Part shown: piece after piece, positions 15,139 to 15,677 of the stretch | Layout of the letters: the number at the start of each line of letters is the position of its first letter | How positions within the stretch are numbered: position 1 is the first letter of the stretch | DNA from: Cellvibrio sp. | Lineage (GTDB): Bacteria > Pseudomonadota > Gammaproteobacteria > Pseudomonadales > Cellvibrionaceae | DNA length: 15,677 nucleotides | Assembly: GCA_003524365.1 (NCBI GenBank) | Contig: DQHS01000071.1 | Span: 61,700 to 77,376 of the forward strand | Direction: 5' to 3' | Notes under the pieces: model-generated | Seen by the model: the letters and a program-made list of their open reading frames with translations, nothing else | Told to the model about the DNA's origin: nothing | Databases searched by the model: none | Program-made: the position numbers and the translations under genes

Positions 15139-15677
15139 CTATTGATTTACATAAATTTCTGCAACAAGGATTTGCTGCCCCCTGAGATCCTTGCTCTTGC
15201 TGATCAAGTTAACTCCTGCGTTGGGTAAACGCTTGATCAGGATCTTGCCTGAGTTGCTCTTATCTTGCAGTTGAAACCGCTGTTTCGGCGCACTGTTCAT
15301 TGCAATCGGTTGTTGCGAAATAAACGCTTTGCCGTTTTTAGCGACAGCTTCATCACTCGAGTCAAATGTAACTGACGCTTGCGGACTTAAATCATGGATG
15401 TCTAATTCCATTTGCGCAAGTTCGCCAAAAAAATAGTACTTCCAATACACTTCACGGGTGTTGAATTGGATTTGGTATTCCACCGGCCTGCCATCCTGTA
15501 GTGCGGCAAGGATTTTTTTATCGCTCAACTCTATATCCACTACCAATAGCGGATGTTGCGTGCCGGGTTTTGCGCGACCGGAACGAGCGTCTTGTGATTC
15601 TGCCGGTACTTGGCCCTCTAAAACAAGACTGGTGTTATCTGCTGTAATATTGTGCGTGGAGCAATACAGTGGCGCTG
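15139..15677 (-). CDS. C-terminal part of an unidentified gene upstream of the sheath, runs off right edge
   Basis: The frame is open from the window edge (15677) to TAG at 15139, giving at least 179 codons. A TTG at 15546 is a possible internal start, but coding continues upstream without a stop, including a QVPAESQDARSGRAKPGTQH linker, so the true start is outside the window. The visible domain has IQFNTREVYWKYYFFGELAQ, KAFISQQPIAMNSAPKQRFQ and ILIKRLPNAGVNL blocks, which suggest a beta-rich fold. In other eCIS loci the slot before the sheath is often held by Afp16/DUF4255-type terminators or by adjoining conserved proteins of unknown function. I do not recognise DUF4255 itself here. Association with particle assembly is inferred from the 17-bp spacing to the sheath gene. 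Confidence 0.65.
   Translation of the reverse strand, partial: APLYCSTHNITADNTSLVLEGQVPAESQDARSGRAKPGTQHPLLVVDIELSDKKILAALQDGRPVEYQIQFNTREVYWKYYFFGELAQMELDIHDLSPQASVTFDSSDEAVAKNGKAFISQQPIAMNSAPKQRFQLQDKSNSGKILIKRLPNAGVNLISKSKDLRGQQILVAEIYVNQ

Noticed and set aside
15139..15546. A complete 135-residue gene starting at TTG 15546
   Set aside because: The frame stays open with plausible coding sequence to the window edge, and no ribosome-binding site marks the TTG.
1..15677. tRNA genes, rRNA, CRISPR arrays, transposases or phage head genes
   Set aside because: None found on reading both strands; the window is almost wholly filled by minus-strand CIS genes.

Overview
The window holds most of one operon, entirely on the minus strand, encoding a phage-tail-like contractile injection system (CIS) of the extracellular type (Afp/PVC/MAC-like eCIS). 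Read in transcription order, from high to low coordinates, it contains: a right-edge partial gene; one sheath gene; two tandem tube genes; a 55-residue DUF5908/Afp6-like gene; a LysM hub protein (Afp7-like); a VgrG/gp27-gp5 spike (Afp8-like); a PAAR tip (Afp10-like); a gp25 wedge protein (Afp9-like); a 1263-residue gp6/J-type baseplate protein (Afp11-like); a 261-residue fibre-like protein; a 112-residue protein built from two related halves; an 838-residue second baseplate protein (Afp12-like); and a short tape-measure protein (Afp14/CIS_TMP-like). A new gene starting with a signal-peptide-like N-terminus runs off the left edge.

Most junctions are 3-63 bp or overlap by 4 bp, which points to one transcript. 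The larger gap is 134 bp, between sheath and tube. Inner tube, sheath, spike with sharpened tip and baseplate are all represented. The AAA+ ATPase (Afp15), the Afp16/DUF4255 terminator, a long Afp13-type fibre and any recognisable toxin cargo are not in the window and may lie beyond either edge. No T6SS membrane-complex genes and no phage head or lysis genes are visible.

The organism is probably a gammaproteobacterium of moderate GC, possibly Cellvibrio-like. This is only an impression from codon use and from the palindromic intergenic repeat near the left end, not a firm identification. The layout (single sheath, two tubes, DUF5908, LysM, VgrG, PAAR, gp25, J) recalls the compact eCIS loci known from Bacteroidetes more than the three-sheath Afp/PVC loci of enterobacteria.

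The least ordinary points are: (1) the tape-measure frame ends inside a palindromic repeat that supplies its last 31 codons, and the protein lacks the expected C-terminal module; (2) the 112-residue protein is an internal duplication; (3) an 8-bp hairpin appears to sequester the ribosome-binding site of the 1263-residue baseplate gene; (4) the 261-residue protein joins a baseplate-type helical N-terminus to a fibre-type motif and an unassigned C-terminal domain.
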